Shown piece by piece: positions 6,362-13,341 of a stretch of 16,043 bases of DNA. A program made the position numbers and the translations under genes. The stretch is taken from NCBI GenBank assembly GCA_023416545.1, contig JAEZHO010000128.1, positions 1-16,043 of the forward strand, given 5' to 3'. The notes under the pieces are model-generated. The model had not been told where the DNA came from. It saw only the letters and a list, made by a program, of their open reading frames with translations, and searched no databases. This DNA comes from Pseudomonadota bacterium (GTDB lineage Bacteria > Pseudomonadota > Alphaproteobacteria > Rhizobiales > Rhizobiaceae). Position 1 is the stretch's first letter, and the number at the start of each line of letters is the position of its first letter.

Positions 6362-7858
6362 TTACTCGGCGGCAGCGGTGGGCTGTGCCGAAATCGTGTC
6401 GGCCTTGTAGCCGTGCATCTTTTCCAGCGCAGCGCGGACGCCTGCCTCGTAGTCCGGATGGACCAGCTTGAAGTGGGCGAGCTGGCGCTCGACGATGTGG
6501 CCGGGAACCCCACCCATCGCTGCTGCGATGTTGGAGAACAGGCGGCCCTTCTGGCCCTCGTCGAAGAGGTTGAAGAGCGCCCGCGGCTGGGCGTAGTCGT
6601 CGTTGCCTTCGCGGTGGTCATAGCGGGTCATGTCGCCGGAGATCTTCAGCGGCGGCTCCTTGGCGGAAGCGTCCTCGAAGGGTCCGTTGACCGAGTTGGG
6701 CTCGTAGTAGGCCTCAGGATTGCCGGTGCGCAGGCCGCCGTAGGTGTTCATCTGACCATCGCGATGGTAGTGATGGACCGGGCAGCGCGGCTGGTTGACC
6801 GGAATGTTCTCGTAATGGGTGCCCAGGCGATAACGATGGGCATCGGCATAGGAGAACACGCGGGCCTGCAGCATCTTGTCCGGGGAGTGGCTGATGCCGG
6901 GCACGATGTTGGACGGCGAGAATGCGGCCTGTTCGATCTCTGCGAAATAGTTGTCCGCATTGCGGTTCAGTTCCATCGTGCCGATGTCGATCGGCGGGAA
7001 CTCGGAATGCGGCCAGACCTTGGTGAGGTCGAACGGGTTGTAGGAGGTCTTCTCGGCCTGCTCTTCGGTCATGATCTGGACCTGCACCTTCCAGCGCGGG
7101 AACTCGCCACGCTCGATGCCGCCGAAGAGGGCTTCCTGATAGCCTTCGCGGGTCTTGCCGATGAGGGCTTCGCCTTCCTCGTTGGTGAAGTGCTTGTGGC
7201 CCTGCAGGGTCTTGAAGTGGAACTTCACCCAGTAGCGCTCGCCGGCGTCATTCCAGAAGGAATAGGTGTGCGAACCGTAGCCGTTCATGTGCATCGGGTC
7301 GACCGGCAGGCCGCGGTCGGACATCAGGATGGTGACCTGGTGCAGGCTTTCAGGGGAAAGCGACCAGAAGTCCCACATCGCCGTCGCGGAGCGCAGGTTG
7401 GTGCGCGGATGGCGCTTCTGGGTGTGGATGAAGTCGGGGAACTTCAGCGGATCACGGATGAAGAAGACCGGCGTGTTGTTGCCGACGAGGTCCCAGTTGC
7501 CTTCCGGCGTGTAGAACTTCAGCGCAAAACCGCGCACGTCGCGCTCGTGGTCGGCCGCGCCCATTTCACCGGCGACGGTGGAGAAGCGCGCCAGCATCGG
7601 CGTTTCCGCGCCCGGCTGCAGGCACTTGGCCTTCGTGTACCTGGAGATGTCCCCGGTGATCTTCAGCGTACCATAGGCGCCCCAGCCCTTGGCATGGACG
7701 ACGCGCTCGGGAATGCGCTCGCGGTTCTGGTGGGCCAGCTTCTCGATCAACTGGTAGTCCTGCAGCATGACGCCGCCCCGCGGCCCCGCAGTAATCGAAT
7801 TCTGGTTGTCCGGTATAGGGGCACCGGCGGTGGTCGTCATCGTGGGACGGTCGGACAT
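6362..7858 (-). CDS. katA: Monofunctional heme catalase (small-subunit type)
   Basis: It converts hydrogen peroxide to water and oxygen in the cytoplasm. The 498-residue length fits small-subunit catalases. The distal active-site histidine is in RVVHAKGWGAYG (His55), the catalytic asparagine in DLVGNNTPVFFIRD (about 127-128), and the heme-ligand tyrosine in RVFSYADAHRYRLG (Tyr337). The core RFSTVAGEMGAADHERDVRGFALKF and the NADPH/wrapping regions are intact. The ATG at 7858 follows AGGGAG; an in-frame ATG at 7876 lacks a site. It is divergent from oxyR over 109 bp, the usual arrangement for an OxyR-activated catalase, so peroxide induction by OxyR is expected from family knowledge. The katA symbol follows rhizobial usage. 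Confidence 0.96.
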   Translation of the reverse strand: MSDRPTMTTTAGAPIPDNQNSITAGPRGGVMLQDYQLIEKLAHQNRERIPERVVHAKGWGAYGTLKITGDISRYTKAKCLQPGAETPMLARFSTVAGEMGAADHERDVRGFALKFYTPEGNWDLVGNNTPVFFIRDPLKFPDFIHTQKRHPRTNLRSATAMWDFWSLSPESLHQVTILMSDRGLPVDPMHMNGYGSHTYSFWNDAGERYWVKFHFKTLQGHKHFTNEEGEALIGKTREGYQEALFGGIERGEFPRWKVQVQIMTEEQAEKTSYNPFDLTKVWPHSEFPPIDIGTMELNRNADNYFAEIEQAAFSPSNIVPGISHSPDKMLQARVFSYADAHRYRLGTHYENIPVNQPRCPVHHYHRDGQMNTYGGLRTGNPEAYYEPNSVNGPFEDASAKEPPLKISGDMTRYDHREGNDDYAQPRALFNLFDEGQKGRLFSNIAAAMGGVPGHIVERQLAHFKLVHPDYEAGVRAALEKMHGYKADTISAQPTAAAE

Positions 7859-7900
7859 GTCATCTCCCTGCTTCATTCTGGAACGGTTCTAGGTTTCGAC

Positions 7901-7929
7901 TTGACCTTCGCACCGCAGTTCCATAATTT
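7901..7929 (+). promoter_or_regulatory. Predicted oxyR promoter
   Basis: TTGACC (7901-7906) and TAATTT (7924-7929) are separated by 17 bases, a good sigma-70-type spacing with a strong -35. The transcript would start near 7936, inside the AT-rich dyad, about 30 bases before the oxyR ATG. Confidence 0.5.
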
Positions 7930-7939
7930 CCAATATTAT
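7923..7939. promoter_or_regulatory. Candidate OxyR operator in the katA-oxyR gap
   Basis: ATAATTTCCAATATTAT is a perfect dyad of ATAAT arms with a 7-base centre, containing the T-N11-A core expected for LysR-type regulators. A further ATAG occurs at 7955-7958, which could be a poor outlying half-site. The dyad covers the predicted oxyR -10 and lies about 65-80 bp upstream of the katA ATG. Binding there could repress oxyR and activate katA, the classic LysR divergon pattern. The factor assignment is inference from gene context. Confidence 0.55.
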
Positions 7940-7967
7940 TTTTTTGGATCGGCGATAGGATTTTCTT

Positions 7968-8915
7968 ATGGCTCTGACGCTTCGCCAAATGCGGTATTTC
8001 GAGGCCCTCGCCCGGGAACGACACTTCGGGCGCGCGGCGGAATCGGTCCATGTCAGCCAACCCGCCCTCTCTGCCCAGATCAGCGAGATGGAGCATTCTC
8101 TGGGGGTGCGACTCGTCGAGCGGAACCGCGGCGGCATCCTCCTGACGCGCCATGGAGAGGACGTTCTCGCACAGGTCGTTGCGATACTCGGGCTCGTGGA
8201 TCAGCTGGAAAGCGGTGCACGCAATAGCGGCAAGCTCCTGGAAGGACTGGTCCGGATCGGGATCATTCCGACCGTCGCTCCCTATCTCGTGCCGAAGCTC
8301 GTGCCGCGGCTGCGGGAGAACTTCCCGCTGATCGAGATCGAACTGAAGGAGGCGGTGACCGACCGGTTGCTCGTCGATCTTCAGGAAGGAAGGCTCGATG
8401 CCGTCATCGCGGCGCTCCCGATCGAGCAGGAGGGGCTTGAGACGACGTCCCTGTTCTTCGACCCCTTCTACATGGCAATGGCCAACAACAGCGACACCAT
8501 CCTGATGTCGCCGATGACGGAGACGCAGGTCGACACCGATCGCCTTCTCCTGCTCGAGGAGGGCCATTGCCTGAGAGAACAGGCGCTTTCGGTCTGCGGC
8601 ACCACGCGCAAGCGCAACCTCGTCAACATCGGCGCGACGTCGATGGCGACGCTTCTGCAGATGGTATCCCACGACATGGGGATGACGCTCATTCCCGAAC
8701 TCGCCATCCCGACGGAGACGGCGCGCAACGACATCCGCATCGTCCCCTTCGCCGACCCCGCCCCCTCCCGGGAGATCGGTCTTGTGTGGCGGAGATCGAG
8801 CGGCCGGCGCGAGGAAATGGCGGCGTTGGCGAAGGCAATCTCGAACTGCCGGTTGGCAAATCGGGGCGACGCCCGGACAAGGCCCGCCGCCGAACTCAGC
8901 TCAGGTGCGTCCTGA
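7968..8915 (+). CDS. oxyR: Hydrogen peroxide-sensing LysR-type activator OxyR
   Basis: OxyR senses hydrogen peroxide by disulfide formation and activates antioxidant genes. The helix-turn-helix lies at about residues 3-62 (landmark HFGRAAESVHVSQPALSAQI), followed by a regulatory domain beginning about residue 90. The redox pair is intact: GHCLREQALSVC places Cys201 and Cys210 nine residues apart, as Cys199/Cys208 in Escherichia coli. The 315-residue length is normal, with a slightly long, Arg/Ala-rich tail. The ATG has TAGGA seven bases upstream. It is divergent from katA, its likely target. Its last 20 bp overlap the convergent hydrolase gene, and no terminator is visible between them. Confidence 0.95.
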   Translation: MALTLRQMRYFEALARERHFGRAAESVHVSQPALSAQISEMEHSLGVRLVERNRGGILLTRHGEDVLAQVVAILGLVDQLESGARNSGKLLEGLVRIGIIPTVAPYLVPKLVPRLRENFPLIEIELKEAVTDRLLVDLQEGRLDAVIAALPIEQEGLETTSLFFDPFYMAMANNSDTILMSPMTETQVDTDRLLLLEEGHCLREQALSVCGTTRKRNLVNIGATSMATLLQMVSHDMGMTLIPELAIPTETARNDIRIVPFADPAPSREIGLVWRRSSGRREEMAALAKAISNCRLANRGDARTRPAAELSSGAS

Positions 8916-9783
8916 AGAAGTCGACCGTGCGTTTCCAGGCGAGATCCGCCGCCGCCTTGTCGTATCGCGCCGCCGAGGTGTCGTTGTTGAAGGCGTGGTT
9001 GACGCCCTCGTAGACGTAGATCTCGAAGGTCTTGCCGTTCTGTTCGAGCGCGGCCTTGTAGGCCTCGATGCCCGCGTTGATCCGCTCGTCGAGCCCTGCA
9101 TAGTGCAGCAATAGCGGCGCGCGGATTGCGGGCACGTCCTCGATCGGCGGCTGGGATCCGTAATAGGCCACACCGGCGTTGAGTTCCGGGGACTTCGTTG
9201 CCATGCGGTTCACGAGCCCGCCTCCCCAGCAGAAGCCGACCGCGCCGACCTTGCCGTTGGTGCCTTCCAGACTTGCAAGATAGGCGCGCGTCGCTTCGCC
9301 GTTGGCGGCGGTGGCGTTCGGATCGAGGCTGCTGAACATCTGCCGGGCCTGGTCCTCGTCGGCGGGCGTACCGCCCTGCGGCGAGAGGAAATCGGGCGCC
9401 AGGACGACGAAGCCCTCGAGCGCCATGCGCCGCGCCACGTCGCGGATATGGGCGTTCAGGCCACGGTTTTCATGGATGACGATTACGGCGGGCAAATCGC
9501 CGCTCGCATCCCTGGGGCGCACGAGGTAGCCGGTCATCTCCCCGTCCGCTCCCGGATAGGTCACGTCTTCCGCGATCAGCCGATCGTCGCTCTCGTCCAC
9601 GATCTGCGCGTTTGCTCCGTTGGCGGCCAGGAGCGGCGCGATGGCGGCGGCCGCGGCGCCGGACCCCGCCAGGGCGGTCAGCTTCTCCATGAAGCCGCGG
9701 CGGTCGAGCGTGAGGTGCGTGTATTCATCATAGGCGTTGATCATCGCCTGGGTGATGGTCGGGGTGATGGTCGGCTTTTCCAT
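8896..9783 (-). CDS. Dienelactone hydrolase-like protein with Tat-type leader
   Basis: This is an alpha/beta hydrolase of the dienelactone hydrolase family, 295 residues. The catalytic triad is visible: nucleophile Cys185 in GFCWGGG, Asp232 in YAGLDERI and His263 in EGVNHAFNND, with the supporting Glu105 in HENRG. An unusually long N-terminus carries LDRRGFMEKL (about 26-35), then an Ala-rich hydrophobic run ending ANGANA. This looks like a twin-arginine signal, so the enzyme is probably exported folded. The true substrate is unknown; such exported members are not tied to chlorocatechol breakdown and none of those genes is nearby. The ATG has a strong GGGAGGAG upstream. The 126-bp gap to its upstream neighbour, oxyR convergence and the adjacent stress genes hint at a link to oxidative or xenobiotic stress, an inference. 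Confidence 0.88.
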   Translation of the reverse strand: MEKPTITPTITQAMINAYDEYTHLTLDRRGFMEKLTALAGSGAAAAAIAPLLAANGANAQIVDESDDRLIAEDVTYPGADGEMTGYLVRPRDASGDLPAVIVIHENRGLNAHIRDVARRMALEGFVVLAPDFLSPQGGTPADEDQARQMFSSLDPNATAANGEATRAYLASLEGTNGKVGAVGFCWGGGLVNRMATKSPELNAGVAYYGSQPPIEDVPAIRAPLLLHYAGLDERINAGIEAYKAALEQNGKTFEIYVYEGVNHAFNNDTSAARYDKAAADLAWKRTVDFFRTHLS

Positions 9784-9909
9784 GCAGGTCTCCTCCCGGG
9801 ACTATGCGGCCATGCCCGCACGAGACGGACTGCCGGAGGACGAAGGCTAGATCATCCCGCCGACAAGCGGGTGACACTTCTGCGTGAAAGATCGGCCTAC
9901 CGGATCACC

Positions 9910-10329
9910 TCAGGAGAGCGCGAGCCAGACGGCAAGCCAGACCCAGAGCAGGACGACGATAAAGAAGCCCGCGATGAAGATCGACCGGCGCTGGCGAAGC
10001 CGGTTGGTGGTGATGTGGACATAGGCGTGGACGTAGCGCGAAAGCACGAATGCCCAGGCCAGCAGGGCCGTGCCCACATTGTCCGCGGTCGTCACGTAGA
10101 GCGCCAGGCAGACCACATGGAAGAGGACCGGAAGCTCGAACTGGTTCTTGATGTTGTTGTTGATGAGCAGGCTTTCGAGCGGCTCGTCGCGGTTTTCCCT
10201 GAACTGATCGGCCCTGGCCGTGCCGGCGCGCACGGCGCCGACGCGGCGTCGCGACAGGAGGAAGTAGAGGCAGAAAACCAGGGCCGCGTGGCCGATCATC
10301 GGCCAGATCATCATCGTGCTGAACGTCAC
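9910..10329 (-). CDS. MAPEG-family integral membrane protein
   Basis: The MAPEG family comprises four-helix membrane proteins that include microsomal glutathione transferases and leukotriene synthases; bacterial members mostly have no known substrate. Four hydrophobic segments are visible, with the conserved stretch LINNNIKNQFELPVLFHV after helix 1, containing the N-x-F-E-x-P core, and LSRYVHAYVHITTN before helix 4. The GTG at 10329, with GGAGAG close upstream, gives 139 residues, the usual family length. An upstream GTG at 10383 would add 18 residues of non-family-like sequence and has only a poor site. It follows guaB on the same strand after 138 bp. If it acts with glutathione, the nearby gshA would supply substrate, which is inference only. 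Confidence 0.85.
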   Translation of the reverse strand: MTFSTMMIWPMIGHAALVFCLYFLLSRRRVGAVRAGTARADQFRENRDEPLESLLINNNIKNQFELPVLFHVVCLALYVTTADNVGTALLAWAFVLSRYVHAYVHITTNRLRQRRSIFIAGFFIVVLLWVWLAVWLALS

Positions 10330-10371
10330 TGCACTCTCCAGAACGGTTGCAGGAGCATGGCCGGCAGTCGC

Positions 10372-10407
10372 TGTACGAGCCACGACCCAAGGGCCATGGC
10401 TCGTACA
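10372..10407. repeat. Strong hairpin between guaB and the MAPEG gene
   Basis: TGTACGAGCCA and TGGCTCGTACA are perfect 11-base inverted arms separated by 14 bases, within which CCC and GGG could pair further. It lies 61 bp after the guaB stop and 43 bp before the MAPEG start on the minus strand. There is no T-run, so a simple intrinsic terminator is not supported. It could be an RNA-processing or stabilising stem, an operator, or a palindromic repeat unit. Confidence 0.5.
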
Positions 10408-10467
10408 TGATCTAGTCGACGAGCGTCAGCCGGGGTTGCTGCCGCTATCGACGAAGGGATGTTCCGA

Positions 10468-11973
10468 TCAGCCCCCCGTGCCCGGATAGTTCGGGCTTTC
10501 GCGGGTGATCGTCACGCCATGGGTGTGGCTTTCCCTCAAGGCCGCGCCGGAGATGCGCACGAATGTCGCCCTCTCCTGGAAGTCGCGGATGTCCACGCCG
10601 CCAACATAGCCCATGGCGGCGCGCAGACCGCCGGCGAGCTGGTGCAGGACCGCCGAGACCGGGCCCTTGTAGGGTACCTGGCCTTCAATGCCTTCGGGGA
10701 CGAGCTTCAGCGTGTCGCGGACTTCCGCCTGGAAGTAGCGGTCCGCCGATCCGCGCGCCATGGCGCCGACCGAGCCCATTCCGCGGTATGCCTTGAAGGA
10801 GCGGCCCTGGTAGAGGTAGACCTCGCCCGGGCTTTCGTCGGTGCCGGCCAGGAGCGAGCCGACCATCACGGCGGAGGCGCCTGCGGCGATCGCCTTGGCA
10901 AGGTCGCCCGAGAACTTGATGCCGCCATCGGCAATGACCGGTATGTTCTGCTCCCGTGCGGCGCCCACGGCGGCCATGATGGCTGCGAGTTGGGGGACGC
11001 CCACGCCTGCGACGATCCGCGTCGTGCAGATCGAGCCGGGGCCGATACCGACCTTCACCGCGTCGGCGCCGACATCGATGAGGGCGCGGGTGCCGTCGGC
11101 CGTGGCGACGTTGCCGGCCATGATGCGCACCGAGTTCGAAAGCTTCTTCACCCGGGCGACGGCATCGAGGACGCGCTGCGAATGGCCGGGCGCCGTGTCG
11201 ACGACGAGAAGGTCCACGCCGGCGTCGATCAACCGTTCGGCACGCTCAAAGCCGTCGTCGCCGACGCTGATCGCCGCGGCTGCCCGCAGTCGACCCTGCG
11301 CATCCTTCGAGGCGTTCGGGTTGAGCTGCGACTTCTCGATATCCTTCACGGTGATCAGGCCGACGCAGTGTCCCTGCCCGTCCACGACCAGAAGCTTCTC
11401 GATGCGATGCTTGTGAAGAAGACGCTTAGCCTCGGACTGGTCGACGTTGTCGTTGACCGTGATGAGGTTTTCCCGCGTCATCAGTTCGTAGATCTTCTGG
11501 GACGGGTCGGAGGCGAAGCGAACGTCGCGATTGGTCAGGATGCCGACGAGACGACCGGTCTTCTGGCCGTCGTTGCCGCCGTTTTCCACCACCGGAATGC
11601 CGGAAATGCCGTGGGACTTCATGAGCGACAGCGCCTCGGCCAATGTCGCGTCGGGGCCGATGGTCACCGGATTGACGACCATGCCGCTTTCGAACTTCTT
11701 GACCTGCCGGACTTCCTCGGCCTGCTCGACGGGCGTCAGGTTGCGGTGGATGACACCAATGCCGCCGGCCTGGGCCATGGCGATCGCCAGCCGGCTTTCC
11801 GTGACCGTATCCATGGCCGAAGAGAGGATCGGCAGGTTGAGGTCGATGTCGCGCGCGATGGTGGTGGCGATGTTCGTCTGCCCGGGCATGATCTCGGAAT
11901 GGCCGGGCTGCAGCAGCACGTCGTCGAAGGTAAGCGCATCCGCGCCGGTTGCTGATTCAATGATGCGTGCCAT
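10468..11973 (-). CDS. guaB: Inosine-5'-monophosphate dehydrogenase
   Basis: GuaB oxidises IMP to XMP with NAD+, the committed step of GMP synthesis, in the cytoplasm. The 501-residue protein has the catalytic barrel split by two CBS domains (about 95-215). The catalytic cysteine is Cys316 in GIGPGSICTTRIVAGVG. Also visible are LTFDDVLLQPGHSE near the N-terminus, ILSSAMDTVTESRLAIAMAQAGGIGVIH, the phosphate-site GGIKFSGD, and the flap-region KAYRGMGSVGAM. The ATG at 11973 follows AAGGA seven bases upstream; a TTG two codons earlier is less likely. The 178-bp gap upstream holds the terminator of the neighbouring hydrolase gene and presumably the guaB promoter, which I could not place confidently. 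No guaA is in the window. Confidence 0.97.
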   Translation of the reverse strand: MARIIESATGADALTFDDVLLQPGHSEIMPGQTNIATTIARDIDLNLPILSSAMDTVTESRLAIAMAQAGGIGVIHRNLTPVEQAEEVRQVKKFESGMVVNPVTIGPDATLAEALSLMKSHGISGIPVVENGGNDGQKTGRLVGILTNRDVRFASDPSQKIYELMTRENLITVNDNVDQSEAKRLLHKHRIEKLLVVDGQGHCVGLITVKDIEKSQLNPNASKDAQGRLRAAAAISVGDDGFERAERLIDAGVDLLVVDTAPGHSQRVLDAVARVKKLSNSVRIMAGNVATADGTRALIDVGADAVKVGIGPGSICTTRIVAGVGVPQLAAIMAAVGAAREQNIPVIADGGIKFSGDLAKAIAAGASAVMVGSLLAGTDESPGEVYLYQGRSFKAYRGMGSVGAMARGSADRYFQAEVRDTLKLVPEGIEGQVPYKGPVSAVLHQLAGGLRAAMGYVGGVDIRDFQERATFVRISGAALRESHTHGVTITRESPNYPGTGG

Positions 11974-12100
11974 GGCCAATTCCTTCGGGTCAGAAATGCG
12001 GGAACTGCACCGGAACGATCATTCGTCCGCCCGGGCGTCCCTTAAAAATGCTAGGAAGTTGGCGAGGGCTGGTAACACGTTCATGACGGGATGGGAATAG

Positions 12101-12129
12101 AAAAAACCCGGAGACCGAGCCTCCGGGTT
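12101..12129 (-). terminator. Intrinsic terminator of the MBL-fold hydrolase gene
   Basis: Arms AACCCGGAG and CTCCGGGTT form a perfect 9-bp stem around a 7-base loop. On the minus strand it runs into TTTTTT, 22 bp after the hydrolase stop. No T-run follows on the plus strand. It separates this transcript from guaB, which lies further along the same strand. Confidence 0.88.
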
Positions 12130-12151
12130 CCTGGCTCGTCGTCGAGGATGC

Positions 12152-13147
12152 TCAGAGGTCGAACTGGTAGGACTTCGGCACGAAGCGGTAGCCGGTTCCC
12201 TCTTTCTCGATATAGCCCACCGCCGGGAAGGGCATGTGATAGCCGACGAAGGCGACCTTGTCGGCCGCGATCATGTCGAAGACCTTCTTGCGGGTCGCCG
12301 CGGCGGCCTGCTTGTCCATGTCGAAGCGGACCTCCCAGTCGGGCCGCTGCAGCGACAGCACGAAATGGTTGGCGGTATCGGCCGTCAGCACCAGGCGCCG
12401 ACCGCCCGATTCGATGTTGTAGATCATGTGCCCCGGCGAGTGACCGAAGGCGGCCATGCCGGTGATGCCCGAAACGACATCCCCTCCATCGTCGATGAAG
12501 GTCATCTTCTCCGCAAGCGGCTGGACGTTGGCGACAACGCCCTTGTGGCCGTTCTCGGCCGGCGTCCCGACGCGGGCGGGATCGGTCCAGAAGTCGTACT
12601 CGACCTGGCCGGTCACGTATCGCGCATTCGGGAAGGCCGGCTTGCCGTCCTCCATCAACCCGCCGATGTGATCGCCGTGCATGTGGGTGAGTACCACCAC
12701 GGTGACGTCCTCGGGCGCATAGCCGCCTGCCGCGAGCCCCTCGACCAGCCGGCCCAGTCCCTGCGCGCGTCCACCGGGGCCAAGCCCGGTGTCGAAGAGC
12801 ACGACTTCGCTGCCCGTGTTGACGAGCGTCGGGGCGAAACTGTTCACGAAATCGCCTGCCGGCAGGAAGTTCTCCTCCAGAAGTGCCGCGACATCGACTG
12901 GCGGCTGGTTGGTCCCGAAGGTCTCGTTCGGCGCGCCCGCCCCGCGGGCACCGTCCTTGATGACGAAGACCTCAAAGTCGCCAAGCGGGAAGCGGTGGGT
13001 CTCCGGTGGCATGGCGCGGTCGATTTCCAGTTGCACCGTCCCCTGCGCCGCGGGCGCGGCCTGGGCACGTACGATAGCCGGCGCGGCCAGTATGCCAAGC
13101 CCGGCCGAACCCAGCAGCGCCCGGCGTCCCATCTTCGGTATGGTCAT
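12152..13147 (-). CDS. Exported MBL-fold metallo-hydrolase, methyl parathion hydrolase/lactonase-like
   Basis: This is a 331-residue binuclear-metal hydrolase. Ligands are visible in order: LTHMHGDHIGG (His155, His157, Asp159, His160), GHSPGH (His236), LTADTANH (Asp257) and VGYHMPFPAVG (His304). The last motif plus GYRFVPKSYQ at the end resemble methyl parathion hydrolase and related lactonases rather than beta-lactamases or glyoxalase II. The N-terminus has MGRRALLGSAGLGILAAPAIVRAQA, a twin-arginine-like signal with a probable AQA cleavage site, so a periplasmic location is likely. Likely substrates are lactones or esters, including perhaps acyl-homoserine lactones, but this cannot be read from sequence. 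ATG 13147 follows GGAGAGGAAG; longer in-frame starts run into intergenic sequence. It is divergent from an MFS exporter gene and has its own terminator. Confidence 0.87.
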   Translation of the reverse strand: MTIPKMGRRALLGSAGLGILAAPAIVRAQAAPAAQGTVQLEIDRAMPPETHRFPLGDFEVFVIKDGARGAGAPNETFGTNQPPVDVAALLEENFLPAGDFVNSFAPTLVNTGSEVVLFDTGLGPGGRAQGLGRLVEGLAAGGYAPEDVTVVVLTHMHGDHIGGLMEDGKPAFPNARYVTGQVEYDFWTDPARVGTPAENGHKGVVANVQPLAEKMTFIDDGGDVVSGITGMAAFGHSPGHMIYNIESGGRRLVLTADTANHFVLSLQRPDWEVRFDMDKQAAAATRKKVFDMIAADKVAFVGYHMPFPAVGYIEKEGTGYRFVPKSYQFDL

Positions 13148-13235
13148 GATCTTCCTCTCCCTCGAATTCCTCTTCTCCCCGCGACTGCGGGCACGTCGCG
13201 GACTGAGATAATCGACCCCTTCAGCACGGAAAGCG

Positions 13236-13255
13236 GCGTCACGCAGACGTGATGC
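13236..13255. promoter_or_regulatory. Dyad between the MBL hydrolase and MFS genes
   Basis: GCGTCACG and CGTGATGC flank CAGA, giving an 8-base dyad with one mismatch (core TCACG/CGTGA perfect). It lies near the middle of the 194-bp divergent gap and just upstream of a TATGAT (13258-13263) that could be a -10 for the MFS gene. An operator shared by both genes is plausible, but no regulator gene is adjacent. The rest of the gap shows no gene or repeat. Confidence 0.35.
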
Positions 13256-13341
13256 GGATATGATCGGAACATCGACGGGCGTTGGCAATTGGCGAGGATA
13301 GCTCTAGTAAGGCCAGCCTCCTTCCCCGCGTGACCCAGTCC

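Noticed and set aside
6359..8227. 622-codon open frame antisense to katA and running into oxyR
   Set aside because: It is a composition shadow of katA. It crosses the katA-oxyR control region and ends inside oxyR in the wrong frame; no domain is visible.
9857..9872. Short inverted repeat CCCGC/GCGGG upstream of the dienelactone hydrolase gene
   Set aside because: The stem is only 5 bp with a 6-base loop and no T-run. Such repeats are frequent by chance at this GC content.
9448..10410. 320-codon plus-strand frame across the hydrolase and MAPEG genes
   Set aside because: It spans two well-supported minus-strand genes and the gap between them, with no family match.
10459..11955. 498-codon open frame antisense to guaB
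   Set aside because: It matches the extent of guaB and reads as His/Asp/Gly-rich noise, as expected for the opposite strand of a GC-rich gene.
12236..13252. 338-codon plus-strand frame over the MBL hydrolase gene
   Set aside because: It is antisense to a gene with all its metal-binding motifs; the translation shows none.
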